In this document: in pieces, positions 1 to 12,800 of the stretch | Position numbering within the stretch: the stretch's first letter is position 1 | Layout of the letters: each line of letters opens with the position of its first letter | Assembly: GCF_001039355.2 (NCBI RefSeq) | Contig: NW_019775826.1 | Location: 1-53,722 of the forward strand | Direction of reading: 5' to 3' | Length of the DNA stretch: 53,722 nucleotides | DNA from: Lingula anatina | Taxonomy: Eukaryota; Brachiopoda; Lingulata; Lingulida; Lingulidae | Notes under the pieces: generated by a model | Databases searched by the model: none | What the model saw: only the letters and a program-made list of their open reading frames with translations | What the model was told of the DNA's origin: nothing | Made by a program: the position numbers and the translations under genes

Positions 1-1883
1 GATTGATTGATTGATTGATTGAAAGATTTTGCTTCAATCATTTAAACATTTTAATTTATGTTTATTTTAATTCTACATGTTTCTGAGAGCTGACTTTGTC
101 GGTAATGAGATAATGAGTGCCTTTTTCATATATTGTGTGTGCAACAAGTGCATGGGTGCATATACCTGCATATATATATATATATATACTCTTACTATGA
201 GGAAATGGGTGCCCGATAGGGGCCATTATTAGAGATGCACTGTGTGCTTGATGAAGTGGTTATAAAGCACATTTATTGCTGTAGGGAATGACAGTCATAA
301 AATATGATGGAAAATGGATACCTCTACAGTTTTGGCTTCATTCCATTGAACAGTCTTAAGCTATGATTATTAATTGAATTGTGAAGTGTTGATGGTTTAT
401 TAAATGTAATTTGGTGTGGGTTGTGTGACATTGCATGCTTTAAAAGGTAATAAATAAACCACATTTCCATTCCATATGAAGTGATTGGACACCCTCCCCC
501 CCCCTCCCCCCAGTACCACACCTGATAGGTGCTATGAATTCTCTTCCCTCTTTAAAAAAATGTCATGGTATCTGTCAAGTTGCATACAAGTCAAAAGAAA
601 TTTTGTTTAATCAACTGTCAAACAAGAAGGATCCAACTTCCTGATTGAAGAATCATATTGCCAATACTTGTTGATGTTTGTGTTTGTGATGTATGTATTG
701 TGACAACATGCAAAGAGTAAAATTCTTGGAAGAGTAACTTGGTTGGTATACGAAGGCAAAAAGGAAGTGTTCGAACTGACTGTGGGTACATTTACGTGAC
801 CAGTTGATTATATTGCTATGTGCACTTGGAGAGGGAGGGGGCAGATTTCCTTTAGACTTCAATAAATTAATACAGATGAGATTAAAGGCACCACATCATG
901 CAGAAACCACAGAATTTTTTAAATGAGAATTGAGCTCTAGGTATTGATATTTGATTAAATGCAATTATATCCCTCAGAAACATGCTGTGTCTTTCACATG
1001 AAATATTGCAATCAACATAACTTTTCTCTCAATAAAACTATGGTCCAAAGCAGTCTTGATCAACATTAGCTGATTCTAGTCCTTGGATAGAAAATGGTAC
1101 CAGCTGATTGGAAAAAAAACTGTGCATCCCTTTGAGAAACAATAGAGCAAAAACCTCCACAACCTGTTTTGCATGTGCAATGCAAGCAGGTGCATTAGAA
1201 CGGTGACAGCAGGCACACATATTAAGTTCATATGTGGCATTTGATATTTTGCCATGGTGATAATATGAAGTGAACCTGTAGGCACTGGAAGTTAATATAC
1301 ACCTCGGTCTCTAAACTATACGCTGTTAGTTGCCACATGGGAGTTGACAATTAAACTGACGAGGAAGAGACTAAGATTTTGGATATTTGATCTCAGAAAC
1401 ACATTTTTTTCCAGAATAGTAAGCTTAGCATATTTTAGGTAGATGTAGAATCTGTTTTAGGAATCCATCAGTAGTTAATTATGGAAGTTTGTATTATTTA
1501 TTGAATTTATCAGTGAATTTGAAACCAACTTAAACCAACAATCAATTACTATTTTAGTATACCAGTGAATTTGAAACAAGCTTGAATGAACAAGCAGCTA
1601 GTATACTAATGAATTTGAAACTAGCCTAAACAAACAAGCAGCTTAATTAGAAGTTGTTAATTAACAAAGGTCTATGGGAACAGGACTGAGATGTGCATAA
1701 GTTTTTTTTTTTTTTTTTTTAATTAAAACTGCCTTAGCATTAAACTAAGTGTTTGTAAAAGAACATGTTGCTTTTCCTGTAAAAATGATAATAATAATAC
1801 ACAGCTTGATATGTGCACTGCTGTGTGCAGTGATAAGGCAAGGTGTTAAGAAGTATTAAATGAAATCAAAATTTTATCTTCAG
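1..1883. other. noncoding upstream / 5' intron of the thymosin gene
   Basis: No convincing coding exon is seen. The stretch holds a short GATT repeat at 1-22, a TA run near 170-188, a C-rich run near 490-511, a degenerate minisatellite at 1510-1644 and a T run near 1701-1720. It ends in a good splice acceptor (cttcag, 1878-1883), so the upstream part is probably an intron and the thymosin 5' UTR exon and promoter lie before the window or unrecognised in it. Confidence 0.5.
1510..1644. repeat. degenerate minisatellite, about three units
   Basis: Three imperfect units each begin with (c/t)a(g/a)tgaatttgaaac and continue with similar aaac/aacaagcagct sequence. The units are about 40-52 bp long and end in agtatac in the first two. 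It lies a few hundred bases upstream of the first thymosin coding exon. Confidence 0.6.
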
Positions 1884-1904
1884 AAACCTCAAAACTAACT
1901 CACA

Positions 1905-2013
1905 ATGGCAGACCAAGCCCACGCCGCAGTTGTGAAGTCAGCAGCCACGTTTGACCACAGTCAACTGAAGCATACTGAAACAGAAGAGAAGAACCCCTTG
2001 CCAACAAAAGAAG
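1905..2013 (+). CDS. thymosin exon 1: N-terminus and repeat 1
   Basis: The exon starts after an acceptor at 1882-1883; the ATG at 1905 follows 21 nt of 5' UTR. It encodes MADQAHAAVVKSAATF and then the canonical core LKHTET and the end EEKNPLPTKE. It ends in phase 1 at a GTAACA donor. Repeat 1 has the most canonical core of the seven, so it is the best candidate for strong G-actin binding. Confidence 0.93.
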
Positions 2014-5000
2014 GTAACATCTGATAATTCTGTTAAATTCTGTTCATAATTGGATACAAATAATCGAGCATAATTTTTGTTGAGGTTATACATATAAAGT
2101 AAAATATTATATAACTTTTTTAAAGTCTCATGTTTATCATGTCAGAATTCTTTCATCTATTTCATACCGTATTCACAGGTTTCTTTCATCTATTTCATAT
2201 TCACCTTCAGACTTCTTAATCATCATTAATAAAAGTGAAACATTTATTCATTCATTTAGTATTGTGTCTGATACAGTTTTTTCCAGTGTCTTATGTTCTT
2301 TAAAAGTGTCAAGAAAAGTATCCGGATTTACCCTGGACATCCCTTTTATGCCATTAATCTTGTATTCTTTTTCTGTGGCATTCCTATTCTTGTCGTGCTG
2401 ACAAGTCACCACCCCCTAAAGTGTGAAAAAAAAAAAGAAGTATCCAAATAATATGAAAGCTTTCACTGTGTGTGTCAATATGCTACATATTTCTCTGAGG
2501 CATTTCACCGAGTGTCCTGCATTTTGGCACATGTGTGTGATGTTCGTGTGAAGCAGGTGTGCAGTGGCTCTTTAGAAAATTGAAAATACTTTCTCACTTT
2601 GCACACATGTCAACATGTAGGAAGTGCCTGACTGAGGAACTCGGGATATGTTTTTAAAACCTAGTTAATAGTGGCCAGAATCCACGGATTAAGAGGCAGG
2701 TGCCCATACTGTAGGTGTTTAATTAGCAGTCCATGTTCATTGTTGCAAAATAGGCATTCTATGTAGGGATTGGAAAATAAAGCAGTTGTTGTGACAATAT
2801 GGTAAAAGATTGAAGTGCTGCAAACCTTGCAGTACATTTTAACACGTTTTTAGAAAGCACATTCAAAGCAATGCCAATATGTACTCTAGAATTTAAGGAA
2901 AATGTTGTACCTGCCATGCTAAAAACACTTCAGTAAAAATGATCAAATGGACAAGATTATTTTGTATTCATATGAAAAGCTTAATCCGATACCAGTAAGA
3001 CAATGGGAATCAGTTCTTATTTTAGCATACACTTTGTGGAATTGGATTATGCAACTTCCTCCAACTGCTGAGGGGTAATGAATTTGAATTATTTAATTAC
3101 TTACTACAACCAATGAAAAGACAACCAGGAAGTAATTAACTCAACCTAGGTGTCACCTCCAGTGACTCAAAATTCCATGCCAGATTTCAAAATTGGGTAA
3201 GTAGGAAGTGATACCACAAATGATCAAAATCAATAAACAATGAAATGACAAAACCCTATAGACATGTATGAACCATTCAGGTGATAAGAATTGACATTGG
3301 CGTAGATAATTTGCAGTAGTCCAATGGCAGATCTTCTATTTTTCAAAAAGCTTTTCATTGATATTTAAAAAATGTCCGTAGTTGTCTGTTGAAAACCACA
3401 AGGAATATCTTAACAATGCAGAATGCTATTCTGGTCAAAACATCCTTGTTGTTCAAATATTAAATCAGCATTTGTGCACATATAGACACAAACATTGTAC
3501 ATTTGGTGTATTTCAGTTTAGTGAATAGTCATGTTTGATTTAATGAATGGAACAAAAGTGAAAAAGAAAGTGAAAAATGCTGTTTTTATCCTCATTCAGA
3601 AAATGTAAGTCAGTGCTTAAAATTTTCCTTTTTGGTTGCAATTTTCTTGATTGGCAGAACATTACTTCCCTATTTATACTGATGTCAACTATCAAGGAAT
3701 ATTGTATGAACGATATTCCAAAGAGATATGTGCATTAGTGTCTGTCTGTGTATGAGAGCATTCACATCGAGAAGAGCCAAGGTCTAGCAAGGCCGAGACC
3801 TAAATATGGCGGACCTACATGAAAGGAAGACCACGCAATCCTTTGATAGTCTCTCAATGAATGTCAATGAATGTCAATGAGACACTATTAAAGGATTACG
3901 CGGTCTACCTTTCATGTAGATCTGCCATATTTAGGTCTCGGCCTTGCTAGACCTCGTCTCTTCTTGATGTGAATGGTCTCTATGAAGTATCTGTACACAA
4001 TGGAGACTCTGAGGATATTGTAAATCCTTTATGGGCTTATATCTGTAGATTTGGGTGATCTGTGTTGTTTAATCAGGACAGATAAGTATCCAGTACACAC
4101 AATGGATTGCTAAGTACAAAATGCATTGGATGAGATATATCAACAAATATTACATGAACCACAAGTAATTGTCATGGCAGTCTTGGTCAGTCTTGGTTCC
4201 ATTTCTATGTTTAGTATGGAATCGGGTGTTAAAACCGGTTTTTGATTCCTTTACATCAAAATACACTGCTATATATCTTGTTTGAAAAAAACCTAACATG
4301 ATTCTGCTGTCAATCCTTAAAGTAAATACCATCTTTGATGGTCATTGTTATGGTCATTGTCCTGTGTTGTCCAAAGGGCACTGTGATCAAGGATGTAGAC
4401 ACCATTTTAATTAAAACTGATTGGGTTGCACATTTAAGTAATACATTTCAAGTGTCAAGGATGTGTCTTGATTTATCGAGGGATAGTATGAGATCACACC
4501 ACTATATGCTGATATTCCTTGAACTCAATTAAAAAGCTCAAACTGTTCACTGCATTGGTGGCTGTCAGATTTTGACATTTAATTTCTGTTTTCATTTCAT
4601 GAACCCAAAAGCAGTTTCAAGCAATATGGAAATAAAAATGTCCTTTTAAAACCATTATCGCATTTTGTCTTTCTCTCATTTACTTAAGAAATATAGTGGC
4701 ACAGTTCATAATTTATAGTTCTACCTGGGTACCTGACATAGCAGAGGTGCCAGTATATTTCTTTCTAACCTTTTTTCCCCATTAAGTAGCAATAAGGAAT
4801 TAAATTTATTTTTAGATTTTTTTATATAATGGGCTTGGAGGCTGGGATTAACCAACATTTATTTCAGAAAAAAGAGTAAAGATAAGAATCAGAGGGATGT
4901 AAAGTTTTGACCTGAATCTGGTTTACAAGTGGTAAGCTATCATTTAAAACGGAGGTTTTTATCAGGAGTTGAAAAGGTCTGACAAAACATACTAGCAACT

Positions 5001-6826
5001 ATTTACACAATCATTTAAACTAGGTAAATGCTCTTACATGCACCTTGATTTTATGTGGATTTGGTAATGATTTGGTGAGACATTTGTTTACTACAGGGTA
5101 GAGTGGCTTGTCTTAATAAGCAGTTACCCGAATTTGCTTTAAAAATGTCACTTGACACATTCTACTCATCAGCAGCTGAATCCTGATCAAACTTAAAAGC
5201 CCATTTAGGGACTGTCCCCGAAATTTTTAAAGGCTCTTAATGATATCACTTCTCAGAAACTGGCCCTTAACATTAAGATGTTTTGTTGAATGAAGTTAGC
5301 CAACAATGTTGTCCAACTTTTCCTATTCCACATGCGCAATTCATGTTATATAATCATTGATGAGATTTTCTGACAATTGGCATATTTCTGACATTTTGGG
5401 AGCCAAGAATAATATTCGAGATCGATGCAGCCCCCTCACCCCCCCCCTCCTGGACCCCACATCATATTTCCAAACTTTATCACTAAGTCTAAACTTTATC
5501 ACTAAACTTTATCACTAAGTCTCATCCCTGCTGTATGTGATGAAGGACCCCATACCAAAGCTAAGGTGATCAGCTTAGTGAGGGTTCAGTTTTATGCATA
5601 CAGCACAAATCATAAGTGCTATATTATGTGGTTTGACACCAATCTTGATATAGCGGTCACATTACACTATTAGTCATTGCAGCCACGTTATCTGGGCCAG
5701 GCATGAATACTGAGCCACTGTTTACAGTCTCTGCGTAGGTGTGTAGACAAAGCTGGAACATGCTCCATGCTTCAGCAGACCACTGTGCAGAAAACCTCCC
5801 TCTTCGCAGAAAGTGGTATGAACTTGATGGATATTTTCTCAGTGATTGAAGTCCTGCTGGGGAAAAAAATTGAAGTATTGCGGCCTCACTATTTTACTTT
5901 GACATATTTTGACTGTCAATATGTTTTTGGACATAAAAATCCTTTCTGTCGAGTCCACCTTTTTTAATGCATTGGTTTATGATCATTTTAGAAGCTAAAC
6001 TATTGAATATTGTAGGTGGTTCTGTGTTTGACACAGTGCAGTACATTCAACTGAGAAAGATAAAATTGAGAAAAAAGCCTTAGAATTTGTATGAGCATTG
6101 AGATGCCTTTTCCTACATGTAGATATTATGTAAATAACACAAATAATACGGAATTCACACTTCAAGAAGACTCAAACACTGATGTTAAACTCAGGTTTTG
6201 CCTGCTGTTGCTTTAGAAAACCCCAGCTCATTTCAATAAGAACAGTGTTATATGCTTAATGAAAATAGGCAGTAGAAAATACCATGATAGGGGCACTTCT
6301 GAGGCTGGTATTTTGTCAGCCTTAGGTGGGTCAATTCATTGTGGCTTTGGGACATCCCATCTTGTTTAACCAAGGTGTCAAACATTTCATGCCTTGTGGT
6401 CATGAAAAAAAAAAAAAGGAACGCAATTGAAAAATACGTGTAAGTAGCTGGTATTCATACAGTTTTAGGTGGGTCACGACAATGGCTGGTGTTGCTTATG
6501 GCACACCTGTGACAAGAATACACTTGCAGAGTTCTACTTTGTTGGATTGGTTTTATGTATGGAAGAGTACTAGACTATACTGTGTTTAGCACGAGATGTT
6601 TGTGCATGCAGGTCTGAAAAATATGAGTGGAGTCATTGTATGGGGTCTTGCCAGTGCTAAAGTTACATTGAATTTGTCTGATGTCAATAAAAAAAGTAAA
6701 ACAAAAATATATGTGGGAACAGAATTAGTGCAAACCATGAATATCTGATCAGTTTCTGATCATACTGTGTACAAGCATTTAACCAAAAAAAGATTTGACC
6801 CAATATTTCTTGATAAAAGTACCATA

Positions 6827-6877
<51 letters not shown>

Positions 6878-9800
6878 GAAAAGTTGGTCATTATGTCTCT
6901 TTAATTATGTAGTACGATTTTGTCACAAAATGTTTTGAGGTAAAAAGAACAGGATTTTTTTAAAACCAGTTCTTTTCGGCCCTCTGCACAGGGTCATTGT
7001 ACTGGAAAAGATGGTTTTGAAGCTACATGAAAAACACCATGGATAGTGTTTAGTAAGTGGAAATAAAACTTTGAAAAGACACAGTGACGTGTTACGGAAT
7101 TGTATTTAAAGTATATATACTCACTATAATGAGTGAGTCATCTAGGTATGGTGGCTGAGTTAATGCCATATTAAAATAATCATACCAGGAACTGTGACTG
7201 TTTAATGCATGCAGATGATTAAATGATAATTAAAAAAATATAGCCACCTCACTGCCATTGTCACTCTGGATATTTTTATACAAGGAGGATGATGGGTGAT
7301 GTTTTCTCCATTAGCCAAGACTCAAACAGCTCATTAATTTTTTTTCGTTCAGGGTGGAGTTCATAGATGTCAGCTTAATCATTCTACCATTAAGATTAAA
7401 CACTAATAAATCCAAGCCATAACCATATTATAACATTGTGTTTTATTGCTACAGGTAATGCTCTCTTTGTGTGTGTTAATGTTGCATAAAAATGTCATGT
7501 TCTCATGTTTTAATTAAAATGTAATATTTTGATACTTCAGGTTCAATTAAAAATGAGTTTGACTAAAATCCATCTAACAAGATGACATATATGTTTTTGT
7601 CCAAATGGTAGGTCAGAGAATTAAAAACTACAATGTTTTGACTCATTTATGTCTAAAGATTGAGCTCAAAAGAAATTCACCCTAATGAGCATATCAGCTT
7701 CATATCATATGTTCAAGATTAACATAAAATTTTGGACAAATTATGCAGGTTATTACCAATTAACCCCTAGTTTGGTCAATTTACATGTAATAGTATATAT
7801 ATTTAACTAGATGAAGGCATTGATGCATATTTTCAAAGATGAAAAATAATTTTTTTTATGAAATATCTATAAGATTTATTTATAAAGATGCTGTAATTGT
7901 CTAGACAATTTTTGTATTAACCGAAGGCCCCCTGTCTCCCCCCCCCTCTCCTCTCTTTCTCTTAGTCACTTGGAAGTGACACACATTTTTCTTTGACACA
8001 CTGACCACATATCTATTATTACTTAATCCAAAGTGATATAAAAGGCATCATAAAGATGATAAATTGGCTATATTCTTATCAGTTGTAATTTACTCTACAT
8101 GGTCATGATAATCTTACACCCACATTTAGAGATTGAAACTCTTCCTGCAGTCCTTATAACTAGTGACTAATGGACAACTATTGCAAAACCAGACTGTGGT
8201 AATTAATGCAGAATTAATTCTGCCATTTACCTTTGGCTGCATTTGCAACCAGCTTGATTGCACTATTTTTGCTGTTGCTTTTGCCAGATCGATACAGTTT
8301 TCTGCCAGTCTATGGAGTAATTATGATCATTACTTCAGATGACTTATAAAATATTAAAGATCATGGCCCTTCCAATGGGGAAAAACTGACCAAAGGCGTG
8401 GTCAAGACAGTCTGCTAAATTCTTGGTGATGCACGGCACCACTAGTTAACATATTGGCTGCATGACTGAAAGCATATCTAGTTTTTGATTGCTATGAATT
8501 AGTGATGATATTAACCACCAGTGAAAATATCCAAAAATGACCCCAAGCATGTCCAGGTATGGGGTTAATGATGATTACAAGGGTCAGGAAAGTGCCAAAG
8601 GAAAAAGAAAATAGAAATGAGAAGTGCAGCTTCCACCAGAATAGGTTTGATAAAAATGATTTTATGTTCACACCAACTCTTGGGCCTCTATTGCTGAATG
8701 CTACATTAAAGTCTAACAGAGGTATAACAGTTTGTGTACAGGAGAAGGTTAGGGAAATCCTCTTTCTTAAAATATGAACTTCAGGATCTTTAAAAAGATC
8801 AAAACAGAAACCGTTTTTCTGAAAACCTTTTGGTACTGGGCTTATTATGATGACCAAAAAGTGTCTGGAGACCTGAAATGCCCCTTGAAAAATCTTGACC
8901 ATGCAATCGCTGTGCTGAAGGAAAAGCACAGACTTTGCATATATCTCTTGTTTCTTTGTTATTTTATGCCCACAGTCCAGTTAACTTGGTTTGAAATTAT
9001 TATGGAGGATCAGTCATGTGTGGGACCCATTTGGTCACCTGTCAAAGAATATGCAGTTGAATAAATGTTATGAAGTATACACAACAAACAAGGTTCGTGA
9101 CTGTTTAGGCAAGTCAGTAGCTTTTCCAGACCAGAGAACAAAACCTTTTCCGGACATTAAAAAAATTTTCTTGTATTTTCACTGATACTGGTGGGATTTT
9201 GATAACAGAGACTTCCTGGTTGAAAACAGGAATGTTCATACTTCTGGAATTGTTTTCTTTCCTCTATTTTTGCAGCTTGTCAAAACAGTCTGGAAGTTAC
9301 CTAATCTTTTCATTCTACTGAAAACCAGATGACAGAAGAGTGTTTTTGAATTAAGTACTCTTGAATTTAGTGACTGAGAAAATTTTTATTATTATAATAT
9401 TTTTTAAATTCTTAACCAACTATGGTGTAGGGAAGTCTGGTACTTGCCCATCTCCTGAAAATTACCCCCATATTTCTAGTATCTGTTTTCATGTACATTA
9501 ACATGCTTTCTTTGTGTATTTCTATGTATTTTAGGAGAAACTTTCAAAGTATTTCTCTGTTGTGGTTTAGCTTTTGTCTCAGTAGACTCAAATGTAATCA
9601 TTGGAAGATGCATATATAATACTTGTATATAATGTATGTGGACAACAATATCAGGGAATATTGAGACATTAACATTTGTTCAGATATATGTTATCTCTTT
9701 GCATGCCTAATGGGTTTTATTTTTTGTTGGTAATTGTCATGTGATGTTCAGTGTTAATCCTGTTTTTTTGTCATCTAACAACATTTGCAGTAAATGTTTG

Positions 9801-12800
9801 TATTTTTGCCAATGTATGTCACCGTTACTGTTACTGTTCCACTTGCATGTCTTAATTTAATATTTAAGCTTTGTTGAAATGTGTTTTGTTTGTGGTTAGT
9901 AACTGTCACTGCTTTATTCACCTCGTGTGAGTAGATGTAAAAGAAGAGAAGAAAAGACAAAGCTTGCTAGATGAGGTGGCAAACTTCCAGTCCGAGAACT
10001 TGTCTCCGACTCAGACCAAGGAGAGGGTTGTCCTTCCAGACTCCATCAGTAAGTCCACCCACAGTCACTAGTGGTCACTCACATGGTGTGGTCAAGAATT
10101 GCAGTGGCTTGTGTATTAATGCCTGGGTCTGCTTATGTACTAGCATTTTCACCATCTGTACTGCTTGACTTGTGGCACTAATACGAGGACTTACATAAAC
10201 TGTACAACACAAATGTTCTTTGATGTATAAAATCATTTAATGCAAACTTCAGTAGATTTTTTTATTCACAAGGTAAACAATCTCAAGTATATTAGTGGTT
10301 GTGTTCAATAATGTTCTTTTGCGTGTATCACTGGTGCATGAACTGGCACCAGATGTATGTGCAAGCACGCATATGTACACATACATGTGTGCAATTGCAT
10401 GAGCATGACAAATTGTTTTCGGAGACTAGATGCCTTGGGATTGTTTATCTGATATAGGCATACAGCAAAATATTCAAATAAAATACATAAAGGCATATAA
10501 TAAACTTCTTTAGATGTAGCTAATACAACTTCTGAATTTCTAGACTGAGGGAATGGTTAAAGGTTGCAATTCTTAATGCCATATATTAACTTCAATTTGC
10601 ATCTGAATGTTCTCTTTATAAGTCGCATAATAGTGATTTATTGTTCTTCTGTGGCTTGGTCTGAAGCTATAATTCTAAATCAGAATGCCGTTATATTTGT
10701 TTATGCAGTGCTGTGATATCTTCTAGAGTATAATATCCTTTTGGTGTATATTTGTTCCCTTGCAAGCTCTGTATTCTTGGTATTTGACCAGTCTGTGTCA
10801 TCTTTCTGAAGGTGTCTGATTTTATTATTAACGATGTCTTTGAGCGCATTCTCAACGAATTAAGCCAGGCTTTACAAAGCCGGTGACCTAAAAATGGCGG
10901 ACGTACATGAAAGAAAAACCGCCTAATCTTTTAATAGTCTCTCCGCCTCCCCACACGTCGTCCCTGCGGGGTACAGTAATTAAATCTCGGCTCCGTTCGC
11001 CATGCGGAAGCTACCTGAGAAATATTAAGTGCGCANGAGGCTCTTCCCTTCAAGCTTAAATATGTGCTTACTGTTGCACACAAACAATAAGCAGTATAAG
11101 CTATGGACTGCAAAACCTGAACACTCTGTAGCAAATGGCTTTATCAAAGTTTAGAGTAACATGGGTAAAGAAGTAGTTTTTAAATTCATTTAGGTAATGA
11201 GGTTGATTCTGTATATTTATATAGATGAACAGGTAAGTAACCCACTAATAAATGGATGGTGGGTTAAAAATAAGATGATAAGATTTGAACTGATTTTGAG
11301 GCAAATGATATTGTCTGATGTAGCGTGTTTAATTTGAGATATCAGAGACAATTTGAAGTTATCAGCAGCCATTTTAGGACAATGCTGATACAAACATAAT
11401 GAAACCAAGTTATAAATATTAATACTGTTGAATTATCATGCCCCAGGATTTGTTAGATTTTAAATGGTAGCTTCTCTTTGGTAGTTTGTGATTCTTTGTT
11501 TTTGTTTTCATTTTGTTTATTTATTTATTAGCGTAGCCTATAATTGTGTACATTTTTAATTTTTGCATTTTCTTGAATTTTTGTTCATTGCAATACTGTC
11601 TCATAGAATGCGTACACCCATTTTCATACCATATGTGTCATACTCATCCCCACAGAACATATTTCTCTACATTATCTCAGCTCTCTCTCCAATTTATCTG
11701 AAAGTTACTTTGATACAGACCAATAAAAGATATACCATTTGTCATCATGGGAATGTGAAAGTGTCATTTTTGACATGTTATGTGTAACTTGCACTGACAT
11801 GTCACTGACATCCATGTCTGGTATGTATGACATTTTCATCTCTGTCATGCCACAGCTATTATGTTCTGCAGGGTTAACGATATCCAGGTATTAAATGTCT
11901 CCTACTCTTAAGAAGAGACAAACTTCTCACCCCTTTAAATGCACTCTGTTACCCATGGGCCAACTGGACATAGTTGAGCCATAAATGCTGAACAAAATGC
12001 GTGTTTGAGATGGGTTTCAAGTTTGATAAAAGAATGAAAACGGATTTTAGGGAGGCAGGTGCACTGCCTTGCCGTCTTGTCAGTGGTGTGGAGACCCTTC
12101 ATACTTTACTTACTGTGACATGGAATGTTTGCTGTGTGGCCCCATTGTTATATTTGATAATAACTGCACTGAAAAGTGTTCTGTGTGTGTATGTGTGTGT
12201 GTGTCTGTGTTGACACTGTCTATATATATATTATATTTAAATCTTTCTTACTCTGTATATACGAGCATGCATGAGGCAGTTGACTACTAGGACAAAGACG
12301 GTGTTCAGTTTGATCATGTGAAATAGCTGCTATGATGGTGTCAACATCATTTTGCTTGAGTCCATCCTTGGACTTTCTTTTTAGCTTTCATGAAATAAGT
12401 GATTGATTTTTTTTAATGTTCAACAAAATTCCATTACCTCAGCATGAGATTTAGAACATTTATTAAAAAAGAAAACATTGCATTAATGACATAGAAATAC
12501 AGCTATTGGTCATGTATTATATATAGCTAATTCCCCTCCATGACAATTTTTTCTGTCCACAGCCCTTTCAACTTCCCATATCCAATTATTAATAGGAAGA
12601 AAATTGACGTAATTACCATGTCTCTTTTTTAAGCCATATTGGCTGGGATCAGCTTGACAACTTGACAGTTGTATGGAGGGGGGGTCTGTAAATTTCCCCG
12701 TACTGAACACCGTTTTTGTTGTCGTGGGTGATTGTATTAGCAGCACAGTTTGCATGTTGTGGTAGATATGTAACTTTCTGAAACTTAACATTTTGACGTG

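Larger units (their letters stand above)
2014..9934 (+). other. thymosin intron 1
   Basis: This is a 7.9 kb intron. It contains a foldback element (3754-3981), a probable decayed thymosin exon (5701-5815), a three-unit TATCACTAA-type tandem repeat near 5468-5519, a long TA tract (6831-6874) and pyrimidine/C runs near 5428-5450 and 7938-7962. The open frames near 8492-8929 on both strands have no recognisable protein similarity and I treat them as chance. Confidence 0.8.

Noticed and set aside
8492-8929. 145-codon minus-strand frame
   Set aside because: No domain, overlapping frames on the other strand, composition like flanking intron; treated as chance.
9121-9175. QRTKPFPDIKK reading reminiscent of a thymosin repeat end
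   Set aside because: No repeat helix or core before it and no donor at the right place.
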